A DNA stretch of 64,000 nucleotides from Halomonas sp. TD01 (GTDB taxonomy: Bacteria; Pseudomonadota; Gammaproteobacteria; Pseudomonadales; Halomonadaceae), in NCBI RefSeq assembly GCF_923868895.1, contig NZ_OV350343.1, positions 4,030,001 through 4,094,000 of the forward strand. Reading direction: 5' to 3'. Of the stretch, positions 12,573 through 21,399 are shown in pieces; the stretch's first letter is position 1, and each line of letters opens with the position of its first letter. Position numbers and translations under genes: made by a program. The notes beneath the pieces are model-generated. The model saw only the letters and a program-made list of their open reading frames with translations. It was not told where the DNA came from and made no database searches.

Positions 12573-15500
12573 ATGATTGCATCTTTGGATTCTCGTACGG
12601 CCCCGTTTAAACGCCTAAGTACTCATTATGTGCGTTTTCTCGACGCCTTGCGCGCTCGCGGCTTTGAAGGCGAGATTGCCCCTGACTACGCCAACCGCAC
12701 GGTGCTGGCGACGGATAACTCGATTTACCAGCGTCTGCCTCAGGCGGCGGTGTTTCCTAAGCACGCGGAAGATCTTGAGCGCCTTGCCAAGCTAGCCGCT
12801 GAGCTGCCCCACCGCGATATCGTGCTCACGCCTCGGGGCGGCGGCACCGGTACCAACGGCCAGTCGTTGACCGACGGTATCGTGGTGGACGTTTCCCGCC
12901 ATATGAACCAGATCCTCGAAATCGATGTAGAGGCGCGGCGGGTACGCGTTCAGGCGGGCGTGGTGAAGGATCAACTCAACGCGGCGCTGAAGCCCCATGG
13001 GTTGTTTTTTGCCCCGGAGCTGTCTACTTCTAACCGCGCCACCATCGGCGGCATGATCTCCACCGATGCCAGCGGCCAGGGCAGCTGCGAGTACGGCAAA
13101 ACCCGTGACCATGTGCTGGAACTGGACACGGTTCTGCTGGGGGGACAGCATCTGCATAGCCGCCCGCTTAGCGCTGAAGAAGAACAGGCTGAGTGCCAAC
13201 AGGAAGGCATTCTTGGTCGCGTGCACTCCACCGCCGCTGAGATTATCGACCAGCAGCGTGAGCTGATTGAGGCGAAATTTCCGCCGCTCAACCGCTGCTT
13301 AACCGGCTACGATCTGGCGCACCTGCGGGAGGCGCAAGGCCAACTGAACCTGAACAGCCTGCTGTGTGGTTCGGAAGGCTCGTTGGGCTTTTTGAATGAA
13401 GCGGTATTGAACGTGCTGCCGATTCCCAAGCACGCCACCTTGGTTAATGTGCGCTACCCAGGCTTTATGGACGCCCTGCGTGATGCTAAGGCATTGATGG
13501 CCAGCAGCGCTCGGCCCACCTCGATTGAAACCATCGACGACACCGTGTTGCAGTTGGCCATGGAAGACTTTGTCTGGGACAGCGTAGCTGAGTTTTTCCC
13601 CGCCACCGGTAGTACGCCGATTCGTGGCATTAATCTGATCGAATTTAATGACGATGATCCTGAGCGCTTGGCGGAACGGGTACAGGCGTTCACTGACCAT
13701 TTGAGCCAAGACGCTACCGTCGAGCGTTTAGGCTACACCCTGGCCGAAGGTCGCCCGCAGATCCAAAAAGTTTACGCCATGCGCAAGCGCTCGGTGGGTT
13801 TGCTGGGCAATGTGCAGGGCGAAAAGCGCCCGATTGCGTTTGTAGAAGATACCGCCGTACCACCGGAGCACTTGGCTGACTTTATTACTGAGTTCCGCGC
13901 CGCGCTGGATGCTAGGCAACTTTCATACGGGATGTTTGGCCATGTGGATGCGGGAGTGCTGCACGTGCGCCCGGCGCTGGACATGAAAGATCCCGAGCAG
14001 GAAAAACTGATTCGTGAGATTTCCGATGAAGTGGCAGCCCTGACCCAGAAGTACGGCGGGTTGTTGTGGGGAGAACACGGCAAAGGCGTGCGCTCGGAGT
14101 ACGGCCCCAAGTTCTTTGGTGAGTTATACCCCAGCCTGCAGCGCGTTAAAGCCGCGTTTGATCCGCATAACCAGCTAAACCCAGGAAAAATTGCGTCGCC
14201 CGCCGAAAGCAATAACCTGATTGCCAAAGACAGCGATCCTGAACTGTTAACGATCGATGGCGTCACTATGCGCGGCCAGTTGGATCGCACCATCGACGAA
14301 CGCGCCTGGCAGGCCTACGACGCGGCGGTGTATTGCAACGGCAACGGTGCCTGTTATAACTACGACCTTGATGACCCCATGTGCCCTTCCTGGAAGGCTA
14401 CCCGCGATCGTCGTCATTCGCCCAAAGGCCGCGCCAGCTTGATGCGTGAGTGGCTACGCCTACAAACCCAGGCGGGTATCGATGTGGTGGAAGAGTCGCG
14501 CAAGAAAAAAGCCGAAAACGGCTGGGGCTTTGTTAAAAGCTTTCCCCGCCGGGTCATGAACACCGTTAGCAAGCAGCAACACCACGACTATTCTCACGAA
14601 GTTTACGATGCCATGGCGGGCTGTTTAGCGTGTAAATCCTGCGCGGGCCAGTGCCCGATTAAGGTCAACGTACCGCAGTTCCGTTCGCAGTTTTTAGAGG
14701 TCTACCACGGCCGCTATTTACGCCCGCTGCGCGATTACATCATCGGTGGCACCGAATTCATGTTGCCAACCCTTGCCAAGGTTGCGCCGCTGTATAACGC
14801 CCTACTCAACCAGCGCTGGGTAGATAGCCTGATGCGTAAAGGGCTTGGAATGAGTGACTCCCCGCAGCTTTCCCGTGCCAGCGTAAAGAAACAGCTAAGG
14901 GCTTGGGGCATCGCCGAAGCCACGCCCACATCGTTGGTACTGCTTACCGAGCAGCAGCGCGCTAACAGCGTGATTATTGTCCAGGACGCCTTCACCAGCC
15001 ACTTTGAAGCCAAGCTGGTGATGGACGTGGTGGAACTGCTGTCGCGGTTGAATCTGCGAGTGTTTGTGATGCCATTTTCTGCCAACGGCAAACCGCTGCA
15101 GGTGCAGGGCTTTTTAGGCGCCTTTGAGCGCACAGCGGAAAAACAGGCCAAGCGCCTGCGGGCGTTGGCAGAGTTCGACGTACCGATGGTGGGTATCGAC
15201 CCCGCCATGACGCTGACCTACCGCCAAGAATACGTCAAAGCCCTGGGGGCCGAGCAAGTGCCCAACGTGTTAATGCTGCAAGAGTGGCTGGCTACCCGTA
15301 TTAACACGCTAGCGCCTAGCCAGCTGAACCTAACCGATCCTGGCTTTAAGCTGCTGTCCCACTGCACCGAAAAAACCAACGCACCGGGCAGCCCCAAGGC
15401 CTGGCAGCAGGTGTTTGCGGCGTTTGGCTTACAGCTAGAGTTAGCCACCACAGGCTGTTGCGGGATGTCCGGCACCTACGGCCATGAAACCCGCAATGTC

Positions 15501-15674
15501 GAAACCTCGAAGACGATCTACGCCCAATCCTGGCAGCCCCAGGTGGAAGCCGAGCAAAACAAGGGCAAGCTGCTCGCCACAGGCTACTCCTGCCGCAGCC
15601 AGGTGAAACGCTATTCTGGGCAAACTTTGCCACACCCGCTTCAGGCGTTGCTGACATGCTTGCGTAGCCGTTGA
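12573..15674 (+). CDS. ydiJ: YdiJ-type FAD/Fe-S D-2-hydroxyacid dehydrogenase, copy 1
   Basis: Large flavoprotein of 1033 residues. An FAD-binding (PCMH/VAO-type) domain covers about residues 50-280 with RGGGTGTNGQSLTDG and STDASGQGSCEYGKTRDHV. The FAD-oxidase C-terminal region follows to about 530 (GHVDAGVLHVRP, WGEHGKGVRSEYG, LNPGKIASP). A Fe-S domain has the cluster motif CLACKSCAGQCP (Cys 684, 687, 690, 694), and a CCG domain near residue 960 has TGCCGMSGTYGHE. Enteric YdiJ is assigned as a D-2-hydroxyglutarate dehydrogenase, so a role in removing D-2-hydroxyglutarate is plausible. A second copy at 23644-26778 is nearly identical, with blocks of perfect DNA identity (12647-13145 and 14673-15349). 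Confidence 0.88.
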   Translation: MIASLDSRTAPFKRLSTHYVRFLDALRARGFEGEIAPDYANRTVLATDNSIYQRLPQAAVFPKHAEDLERLAKLAAELPHRDIVLTPRGGGTGTNGQSLTDGIVVDVSRHMNQILEIDVEARRVRVQAGVVKDQLNAALKPHGLFFAPELSTSNRATIGGMISTDASGQGSCEYGKTRDHVLELDTVLLGGQHLHSRPLSAEEEQAECQQEGILGRVHSTAAEIIDQQRELIEAKFPPLNRCLTGYDLAHLREAQGQLNLNSLLCGSEGSLGFLNEAVLNVLPIPKHATLVNVRYPGFMDALRDAKALMASSARPTSIETIDDTVLQLAMEDFVWDSVAEFFPATGSTPIRGINLIEFNDDDPERLAERVQAFTDHLSQDATVERLGYTLAEGRPQIQKVYAMRKRSVGLLGNVQGEKRPIAFVEDTAVPPEHLADFITEFRAALDARQLSYGMFGHVDAGVLHVRPALDMKDPEQEKLIREISDEVAALTQKYGGLLWGEHGKGVRSEYGPKFFGELYPSLQRVKAAFDPHNQLNPGKIASPAESNNLIAKDSDPELLTIDGVTMRGQLDRTIDERAWQAYDAAVYCNGNGACYNYDLDDPMCPSWKATRDRRHSPKGRASLMREWLRLQTQAGIDVVEESRKKKAENGWGFVKSFPRRVMNTVSKQQHHDYSHEVYDAMAGCLACKSCAGQCPIKVNVPQFRSQFLEVYHGRYLRPLRDYIIGGTEFMLPTLAKVAPLYNALLNQRWVDSLMRKGLGMSDSPQLSRASVKKQLRAWGIAEATPTSLVLLTEQQRANSVIIVQDAFTSHFEAKLVMDVVELLSRLNLRVFVMPFSANGKPLQVQGFLGAFERTAEKQAKRLRALAEFDVPMVGIDPAMTLTYRQEYVKALGAEQVPNVLMLQEWLATRINTLAPSQLNLTDPGFKLLSHCTEKTNAPGSPKAWQQVFAAFGLQLELATTGCCGMSGTYGHETRNVETSKTIYAQSWQPQVEAEQNKGKLLATGYSCRSQVKRYSGQTLPHPLQALLTCLRSR

Positions 15675-15693
15675 ATCCAAAACGACTAAATAT

Positions 15694-15735
15694 CAAAAAG
15701 AAAACAGCCCCTCATCTGCTAGATAAGAGGCTGTT
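15694..15735 (-). terminator. terminator of the hydrolase operon (reverse strand)
   Basis: Arms AACAGCC (15703-15709) and GGCTGTT (15729-15735) with partial inner pairing. On the reverse strand the hairpin is followed by TTTTCTTTTTG, which makes it an intrinsic terminator for the amidohydrolase transcript; it also follows the ydiJ stop on the forward strand. Confidence 0.6.
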
Positions 15736-15836
15736 ACTTACGAAACCTCTGATTAACTATTGCGCTTGACCATGCTGAGCTTTTTCGTTGATTTTGCCTT
15801 GCCTGGACCGCGCTCATCACATTAATCAGAGACTCC

Positions 15837-16745
15837 TTAGGCTAAATCACCAAAATAAAGCACTTTTGGATTATCAACCAGTATTCGCTTACGCGTTTGC
15901 ACATCAGGCGCCCAAGATGCAAGTTCATCTAAAAGCGCACCGTCGTTTGGCATGGGTACGGAGATATGGGGATGAGGCCAGTCTGAGCCCCAAACACACC
16001 TCTCTGGATTAGCTTGAATCAGTTGCTGTGCGAAAGGGACAACGTCATCGTAGGGCGTTTGATCAAGCGAGGTTATGCGGTATGCCCCCGAGAGCTTTAC
16101 CCAGGCATGACCATTTTTCAAAGCACGGCAAAGCGCTTGAAAGCCTTCCTCGGTAAGCCCTTTCTCACATGCCATGTGTCCCATGTGGTCTATCACAACA
16201 GGAACAGGCAGTTGGCCTATGCGTGTTTCGAAGTTCTCAAACTCAGAAACATCAACAAGAAATTGCAAATGCCAACCCCTTTCAGCCAACCTGTCTGCAA
16301 GAACGGTGACGTCTTTCCAAGATATCCCTCCCTTGAAAAGCATATTAAGCCGCACGCCTCGAAACCCGTCTTCATGCAGTGCATCTAGCTCACCATCACT
16401 GACTCTACTATCAACAACCGCAACGCCTCGATAGGCATGCCCGGCCTTCCTCAAGCGTTGTAATGCATGACGGGTAACTGAATTGTCCAATCCATACACG
16501 CTTGGTTGCACCAGAACACCGCACTGAATACCAAGCGTCTGATGCAGGTGAAGGTACTCCTCTAGCGAAGCATCCGGCGGTGTGTAGGTGCGACCAGGGT
16601 GAAAGGGATACTTCGATGAAGGCCCAAACACATGCGCATGGCAGTCAACTGCACCAGCAGGCACCAAGAAGTTCGGTGGCCTAGGCAATGGATCCATCGG
16701 AGCACATTCTGGAATTCCAGCGAGACTACCCGTACTGTTATGCAT
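15837..16745 (-). CDS. amidohydrolase family protein (PDC-lactonase-like)
   Basis: A 302-residue TIM-barrel metal hydrolase of the amidohydrolase-2 family. The metal-binding HxH is in VDCHAHVFGP (His 36, His 38), a further barrel His is in VVIDHMGHM (about 187-190), and the catalytic Asp is in WGSDWPHPH (Asp 255). This pattern is that of 2-pyrone-4,6-dicarboxylate lactonase LigI and sugar lactonases, so lactone or ester hydrolysis is more likely than peptide cleavage. The substrate is unknown. It lies only 3 bases after the alpha/beta hydrolase gene and so shares its transcript. Its place beside a quaternary-amine importer suggests a betaine-like lactone or acyl derivative; that is inference. 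Confidence 0.8.
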   Translation of the reverse strand: MHNSTGSLAGIPECAPMDPLPRPPNFLVPAGAVDCHAHVFGPSSKYPFHPGRTYTPPDASLEEYLHLHQTLGIQCGVLVQPSVYGLDNSVTRHALQRLRKAGHAYRGVAVVDSRVSDGELDALHEDGFRGVRLNMLFKGGISWKDVTVLADRLAERGWHLQFLVDVSEFENFETRIGQLPVPVVIDHMGHMACEKGLTEEGFQALCRALKNGHAWVKLSGAYRITSLDQTPYDDVVPFAQQLIQANPERCVWGSDWPHPHISVPMPNDGALLDELASWAPDVQTRKRILVDNPKVLYFGDLA

Positions 16746-16748
16746 TAC

Positions 16749-17669
16749 TTACACCACCGCCTTAGCAGCTTGCTCAGTGGCTACATTTGATGCCACCCAA
16801 TTAGCAACAACTGCTGCAAAACGCTGGAACTTAGGATCATCGTCTAGCATCCATTCGGTATGTCCACCTTCTGGAAGTAGAAATAATGATTTAGGCCCAG
16901 GATAGGCGGCATACAATGAATGCGCTTCGGTTACCGGGTGGAGATCATTTTCCCCACCATGGGCAATGAGTAACGGCGTATTTGCAAAGCGCTGATCAAT
17001 ATGGGCTTCTGGGTGGAACGAAACAAGCGAGTCGGCAAAGTCTAAATCAGATGTCAGCCCATAACCGGGTGTTTTTCGGAGCACTTCATCAACATAACCT
17101 TTAGAAATAGGGTCAAGCGGATAAATATCAAACGGATCAATCTTTTGTGCTTCTCCTCCTTGAGAAAGGCGAAGGCGCTCTTGCTTAACGAATTGACGGA
17201 AATTTTTCCACCCCAACTCGCCGCGTAGTGCTTTCTGTACACGCACAGCGTCAAAAAAGCCGTTCATGCTGATCAATGCATCAACCTGATCTTCTACCAA
17301 ACGGTAAGCATCTAACACTAAGCCACCGGCCATGCCCCAGCCAGCAAGAACCAGGGCACGACCTTCTTGTTCGGCACGAGCTCGTACACTAGTAACGACA
17401 CTTGCTATATCGCGCACTTGCTCTTCTAACAATACTTTACCGCGCTCACCTTCGCTTTCACCGAATCCGCGATAGTCAAAACCGAAGCACAAAAAGCCTT
17501 TCTTGGTTAAAAAACGAGCAAACCTCTCTGGGTGGATATGCTTGAGACCAGTAAAGCCGGAGCAGACAATAACGACTGGCGCATGCTCCTGTAGCTTACT
17601 TTCTTCCCAGTAGTAAGAACCATCAAGTTTAAAACCATCACTAAAGATTGAGACGCTTTCTGATTGCAT
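16749..17669 (-). CDS. alpha/beta-hydrolase-fold protein with a Gly at the nucleophile position
   Basis: The 306-residue protein has the alpha/beta hydrolase layout: VVIVCSGFTG oxyanion region, GFDYRGFGESEG, a nucleophile elbow, an acid in AHGGENDLHPV (Asp 242) and a catalytic-type His in LPEGGHTEW (His 270). The elbow reads LAGWGMAGG, so the residue that should be Ser/Cys/Asp in the Gly-X-Nuc-X-Gly turn is Gly 112. The reading frame is intact. It is therefore either not a hydrolase, or it uses another residue. GGAG six bases before the ATG supports the start. First gene of a two-gene unit with the amidohydrolase, divergent from the GlxA-type regulator. Confidence 0.8.
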   Translation of the reverse strand: MQSESVSIFSDGFKLDGSYYWEESKLQEHAPVVIVCSGFTGLKHIHPERFARFLTKKGFLCFGFDYRGFGESEGERGKVLLEEQVRDIASVVTSVRARAEQEGRALVLAGWGMAGGLVLDAYRLVEDQVDALISMNGFFDAVRVQKALRGELGWKNFRQFVKQERLRLSQGGEAQKIDPFDIYPLDPISKGYVDEVLRKTPGYGLTSDLDFADSLVSFHPEAHIDQRFANTPLLIAHGGENDLHPVTEAHSLYAAYPGPKSLFLLPEGGHTEWMLDDDPKFQRFAAVVANWVASNVATEQAAKAVV

Positions 17670-17688
17670 GGAGTGCTCCGAAAATATT

Positions 17689-17718
17689 CAAGATGTCTAT
17701 TGAGGCATTGACATCTTG
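17689..17718. promoter_or_regulatory. inverted repeat in divergent promoter, candidate operator
   Basis: CAAGATGTC (17689-17697) and GACATCTTG (17710-17718) form a perfect 9-base inverted repeat with a 12-base spacer, in the middle of the 101-base gap between the alpha/beta hydrolase gene and its divergent GlxA-type regulator. Binding by that regulator is inferred. A partly similar element, ATGTCTA then ATTGA, occurs at 23310-23325 upstream of the ABC importer genes. Confidence 0.5.
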
Positions 17719-17770
17719 CTATAACGGCCCCATCGTTAAAGACATTAAAACGCCATAAAAGAAAACAATT

Positions 17771-18739
17771 ATGACACGCGACAGACAAGCATCCCACCCT
17801 TTCAGTATTGGCTTCTTGCTTTTTCCTAATTTCGCGATGCTCTCTTTTAGCTCAGTGATAGAGCCATTACGTATTGCCAACCGACTTAGCAATGAACCTG
17901 TATATCATTGGGAGCTACTAAGCCTTAATGACCAAGCGGTTATAGCAAGCAATGGTATTTCCTTTACCCCTAGTTTACCGGTAAGTGAATGGAGGCAGCT
18001 TGACAGCCTTATTTTGGTCGCAGGTTTAGGCACCAATCTTATTGCTGATCAAAGCCTGTTTAAATGGCTACGTGAAATTTCACGTAGTAATAAACTCTTA
18101 GGGTCTACCTCTACGGGGAGTATTCTTCTCGCGAAGGCGGGCGTATTAAAAAATAAACGCTGCACGATCCACTGGGAAGATCAGGCTAACCTTCAGGAAG
18201 AGTACCCTGAGCTGATTGTTACCCATGAGCTTTTTGAGATCTCGGGCAACATAATGACTTGCTCTGGTGGCACTGCAGGACTCGACATGATGCTCTCAAT
18301 AATTGAGAACCAACAAGGAAGTGATTTAGCAAAAAAAATTGCCGAACAGTGTATCCACCCCACCATCCGCTCTGCGCATGAAATGCAGCGAATGCCCATC
18401 GAAGAACTGCTTGGCATTCACAATCCTGCGCTATCCACTTCAATTAAAATTATGCAGTCACATATTGAAGACCCGATTAACTGCGACAGTATTGCTCAAA
18501 TGGCCAATATATCTAATCGACAACTGCAGCGCTTATTTAAAGATAAATTCTCCCTTACTCCAGCAGCATATTATCTTAGACTGCGCCTTGAACACGGCGA
18601 CAACCTACTGCGTAAGACATCCATGAGCGTTTTGAACATTGCAACCGCAACAGGGTTCTCGTCAACATCTCACTTTAGCAAATGCTATAGAAAACAATAT
18701 GGACTATCACCGCGTGAACAGAGAAAGTCCATCAGCTAA
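17771..18739 (+). CDS. GlxA-type AraC-family regulator (GATase1-like domain)
   Basis: Transcription regulator of 322 residues with an N-terminal DJ-1/PfpI-like domain (about residues 10-185) and a C-terminal AraC helix-turn-helix pair (about 220-318; CDSIAQMANISNRQLQRLF and VLNIATATGFSSTSHFSKCY). The elbow that carries Cys in true glutaminases is GSTSTGSILLAKAG, so the domain senses a ligand and is not catalytic. GbdR, CdhR and SouR, which respond to glycine betaine, carnitine and sarcosine, have this architecture. Its place beside a quaternary-amine importer and hydrolases agrees with such a role. Its own DNA is more AT-rich than the flanking ydiJ genes. Confidence 0.87.
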   Translation: MTRDRQASHPFSIGFLLFPNFAMLSFSSVIEPLRIANRLSNEPVYHWELLSLNDQAVIASNGISFTPSLPVSEWRQLDSLILVAGLGTNLIADQSLFKWLREISRSNKLLGSTSTGSILLAKAGVLKNKRCTIHWEDQANLQEEYPELIVTHELFEISGNIMTCSGGTAGLDMMLSIIENQQGSDLAKKIAEQCIHPTIRSAHEMQRMPIEELLGIHNPALSTSIKIMQSHIEDPINCDSIAQMANISNRQLQRLFKDKFSLTPAAYYLRLRLEHGDNLLRKTSMSVLNIATATGFSSTSHFSKCYRKQYGLSPREQRKSIS

Positions 18740-18791
18740 TATTTATATCTCCAAAGAGTCCCTACTCACTCTAAATCCAGGGCTAAAGGGA

Positions 18792-19634
18792 CTAGCGATA
18801 ACCAGCCATCAGCTCACGAATCAGTGGTGTATCTGCGTCTCTATGAGTGGGAAGCTCAAAACGTGCTCTAGCAATATGTGTTCGTGACAGTTCGGCCATA
18901 ATCAGCATTTCACGATCTTCTGCTTCAGCAAGCAACTCTCCACGCGGGCCGATAATGCACGACCCACCCCAGAAATGGCTTTGCTCCTCGGGGCCGTAGC
19001 GGTTGCTCATAATAACTGGTGTACCGTAAGTCATGGCGTAGAAGCGCACATTCAGCAACCAATTTTCCTCGTTAGAAAAATCCTGACTAACCACGCCGGA
19101 GGCCGAATTAATAGGAGCACATAGCACGGTGGGACGAGGTAGCAGCGCCGCGTGAACTAACGCAGGGTTCCATAAGTCTGCGCATATTAGCGGTGTACTA
19201 GACCAGCCTGGGCAAACTTGCGCCATTGTTAGTTCACTGCCGTGTGAAAACCATTTACCTTCTTCCAACCCACCATAAGTAGGAAGGTTAAGCTTACGGT
19301 GAACGGCAACCAACTTCCCATGTTGTAAAATAGCCATTGCATTATAATACTCACCTGGACTTGCTTCCTCGACAAAACCGACAATTGTCTGCATGCCTTC
19401 GCAAACCTTTGCAAGCGCCATCAAACGAGCATCTTCTAATGGCATCGCAACTTTCATCACATTGCTTCCGAGGGAGTACCCTGTCAACGAAAGCTCTGGA
19501 AACACTAATAGTTCAACACTTTGCTCCTTAGCCTCTTCTATCAGTGAGATATGGCGATCAAGATTAGCGTCTATATCACAAAGCATACTATTTATCTGCG
19601 CAGCAGCCACTTTAAGCTTATCCTGATAATGCAT
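18792..19634 (-). CDS. carbon-nitrogen hydrolase (nitrilase superfamily) amidase
   Basis: A 280-residue member of the nitrilase superfamily with the full Glu-Lys-Cys triad: Glu 47 in LLVFPELSLTGYS, Lys 114 in AVHRKLNLPTYG and Cys 151 in PLICADLWNP. Branch-specific features resemble aliphatic amidases and N-carbamoyl hydrolases more than true nitrilases, but substrate cannot be set. The ATG at 19634 (MHYQDKLKVAAAQ) is preferred; in-frame TTG/ATG codons at 19649 and 19646 lack any ribosome-binding site. A terminator upstream separates it from the ABC operon, so it has its own promoter. It converges with the GlxA-type regulator gene, 52 bases away. Confidence 0.83.
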   Translation of the reverse strand: MHYQDKLKVAAAQINSMLCDIDANLDRHISLIEEAKEQSVELLVFPELSLTGYSLGSNVMKVAMPLEDARLMALAKVCEGMQTIVGFVEEASPGEYYNAMAILQHGKLVAVHRKLNLPTYGGLEEGKWFSHGSELTMAQVCPGWSSTPLICADLWNPALVHAALLPRPTVLCAPINSASGVVSQDFSNEENWLLNVRFYAMTYGTPVIMSNRYGPEEQSHFWGGSCIIGPRGELLAEAEDREMLIMAELSRTHIARARFELPTHRDADTPLIRELMAGYR

Positions 19635-19683
19635 AGCGTATCCCATCAAAAGATAAAATATCAGTTTAAAAAAGCCACTTTAA

Positions 19684-19711
19684 CGCAAAAACGACCGCCT
19701 AAAGGCGGTCG
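19684..19711 (-). terminator. terminator of the ABC importer operon
   Basis: An 8-base GC-rich stem (CGACCGCC 19692-19699 with 19704-19711), 4-base loop, followed on the reverse strand by GTTTTTGCG. It lies 22 bases after the stop of the binding-protein gene. Confidence 0.8.
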
Positions 19712-19732
19712 CGCTTCACACCGTAATTTTAT

Positions 19733-20614
19733 TTATAGCATATCGTTCTGCTCTAAAAAATCTTTAGAAACATTTTCAATACTTTTACGCTCAACATCAA
19801 CTTCTGCGTTAAGCGCCGCCATAATCTCGTCATCTAACAATGCTGATAGCTCGTTAAGCTCAGACTCTACATTTGGATGAAGCTCCAGTGTTTCCTGGCG
19901 AACAACAGGTGTTAGTGCATAGGCTGGAAAATAGTCTTTATCATCTTCAAGCACATAAAACCCAAACGCTGGAATACGCCCATCAGTAGCAAACACCAAT
20001 CCTACATCTACCTGCCCATCACGAAGTGCTTGATATACAAGTCCTGAATCCATACGGCTTATATCACGGCGACCAACATTAAAATCATAGGCCTCCATCA
20101 GTGGACGCCAACCATCATCCCGCGCATAGAATTCAGCATTTAATCCAAACGATAGTGACTCGCCATCATTAATTGCACTTGCCAGCTCAGAAAGGGTTGT
20201 AATACCACGCTCTGCTGTGTCTGATTCTCTCATTGCCAATGCATAGGTATTATTAGCAGCAGATGGTTCTAACCATACTAATCCTTTTTCAGCATCAAGC
20301 TCTTTGACGCGCTCATACGTTTCTTCAGCACTAAGACGTTCGGAGATATTATTATAGTTAATAAGCGAAGTGCCCGTATACTCCCAGTATACATCAATCT
20401 GGCCATTCTCTTGCGCTTGGCGAAGCACAGCAGACCCCATGCCAGCCCGAGTATTTACATCGTAGCCCAACCCCTCTAGATACTGGCTGGTCATGCTCGC
20501 TAAAATCTGCTGTTCAGTGAAATTCTTTCCACCAACAGTAATATTGGCAGCGTAAGCGGAGCTGACACCGATAAGAGCGATACTACTTAAAACAGATAAG
20601 ATAGGCTTAATCAT
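19733..20614 (-). CDS. quaternary-amine ABC importer, substrate-binding protein (OpuC/OsmF type)
   Basis: Periplasmic binding protein of 293 residues. The signal peptide ends SSAYA at about residue 22; the mature protein starts NITVGGKNFTEQQILASM, typical of the OpuAC/ProX-like glycine-betaine/choline/carnitine binding family, with DVYWEYTGTSLINYNN later. Aromatic residues expected to cage a trimethylammonium group are present (YWEYTG, and DFADGR-like LVFATDGRIPAFGFY). The start at 20614 is set by the signal peptide and GGAAG upstream. It is the last gene of the four-gene operon running 23267 to 19733. Choline, betaine, carnitine or a plant betaine are all possible ligands. Confidence 0.9.
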   Translation of the reverse strand: MIKPILSVLSSIALIGVSSAYAANITVGGKNFTEQQILASMTSQYLEGLGYDVNTRAGMGSAVLRQAQENGQIDVYWEYTGTSLINYNNISERLSAEETYERVKELDAEKGLVWLEPSAANNTYALAMRESDTAERGITTLSELASAINDGESLSFGLNAEFYARDDGWRPLMEAYDFNVGRRDISRMDSGLVYQALRDGQVDVGLVFATDGRIPAFGFYVLEDDKDYFPAYALTPVVRQETLELHPNVESELNELSALLDDEIMAALNAEVDVERKSIENVSKDFLEQNDML

Positions 20615-20651
20615 TTTGGAGCTTCCTATATCAATTGTTATTGTGCAGCTG

Positions 20652-21395
20652 CTACGCATTCGCTGCTCGGCGAGCGGGATTAACCCCGCGGGGTACGACA
20701 AGAAAAGCAATACTGGCGACTGCGGCATCAACCAAAATAGCTAGTATGGCAGTCGGGATAGCACCAGCGAGCATCATCAGAGGGTCGTAAAGATCAATAC
20801 CGGTAAAAATTAACTCTCCTAGCCCTCCTGCGCCGATTAAAAATGCCAACGGTACGGTGCCAACATTGATTGCGAGAGCTGTTCGGATGCCCGCAAAAAT
20901 AACATACAGTGCGTTGGGTAATTCGACGCGTATTAGCCGCTGTGCAGGCGACATACCGATACCTGAAGCAGCCTCTTTTAATGCCGGAGACACGCCTTTT
21001 AGCCCCGTATAAGTATTGCGAGTAATAGGCAGTAGTGTGGCAACAAACAAGGCAAATACAGCAGGTACTATACCTATACCTAGCAAGCTCATTGATAACG
21101 CAAGTACTGCTAGCGTTGGAATCGTTGTCCCAATATTAAGCACTTGCATACCAGATTCTGCCCAACGCGCCATACTCGGACGGGAGAGCACAATGCCTAA
21201 AGGTATCGCGACTAGAATTGCCAGCGATCCAGAGATAACAGTGAGCCATAGGTGCTCCATTGTTAAAAACTGAATATCGGGCAAGTAAAATATGAATTCT
21301 TCAATAACGCCTGTCGCGTAGCTCCAGGCGCCGGCAACAAAGACAGCCACCAGGAGCAGTAAGCGGAAGACCCCTTTAAGACTTTGAATGGGCAT
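20652..21395 (-). CDS. quaternary-amine ABC importer, permease 2
   Basis: Inner-membrane permease of 247 residues with a first membrane segment at about 10-30 and the binding-protein-dependent transport signature region EAASGIGMSPAQRLIRVELPNALYVIFAGIRT. GTVPLAFLIGAGGLGELI is the membrane segment conserved among OpuC/YehW-type subunits. The ATG at 21395 follows GAGGAG and lies 4 bases after the stop of the ATPase gene, so translation is probably coupled. The pair of permeases with one CBS-tailed ATPase is the OpuC/OsmU arrangement. Confidence 0.9.
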   Translation of the reverse strand: MPIQSLKGVFRLLLLVAVFVAGAWSYATGVIEEFIFYLPDIQFLTMEHLWLTVISGSLAILVAIPLGIVLSRPSMARWAESGMQVLNIGTTIPTLAVLALSMSLLGIGIVPAVFALFVATLLPITRNTYTGLKGVSPALKEAASGIGMSPAQRLIRVELPNALYVIFAGIRTALAINVGTVPLAFLIGAGGLGELIFTGIDLYDPLMMLAGAIPTAILAILVDAAVASIAFLVVPRGVNPARRAANA

Positions 21396-21399
21396 TAGC

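Noticed and set aside
12792..13226. Long antisense reading frame inside ydiJ copy 1, repeated in copy 2 (23863-24324)
   Set aside because: It appears in both places only because the DNA is duplicated, and follows the codon bias of the GC-rich sense gene. No start signals.
20615..20731. Longer N-terminus of the quaternary-amine binding protein overlapping the permease gene
   Set aside because: A clear signal peptide starts at 20614, and upstream residues would bury it.
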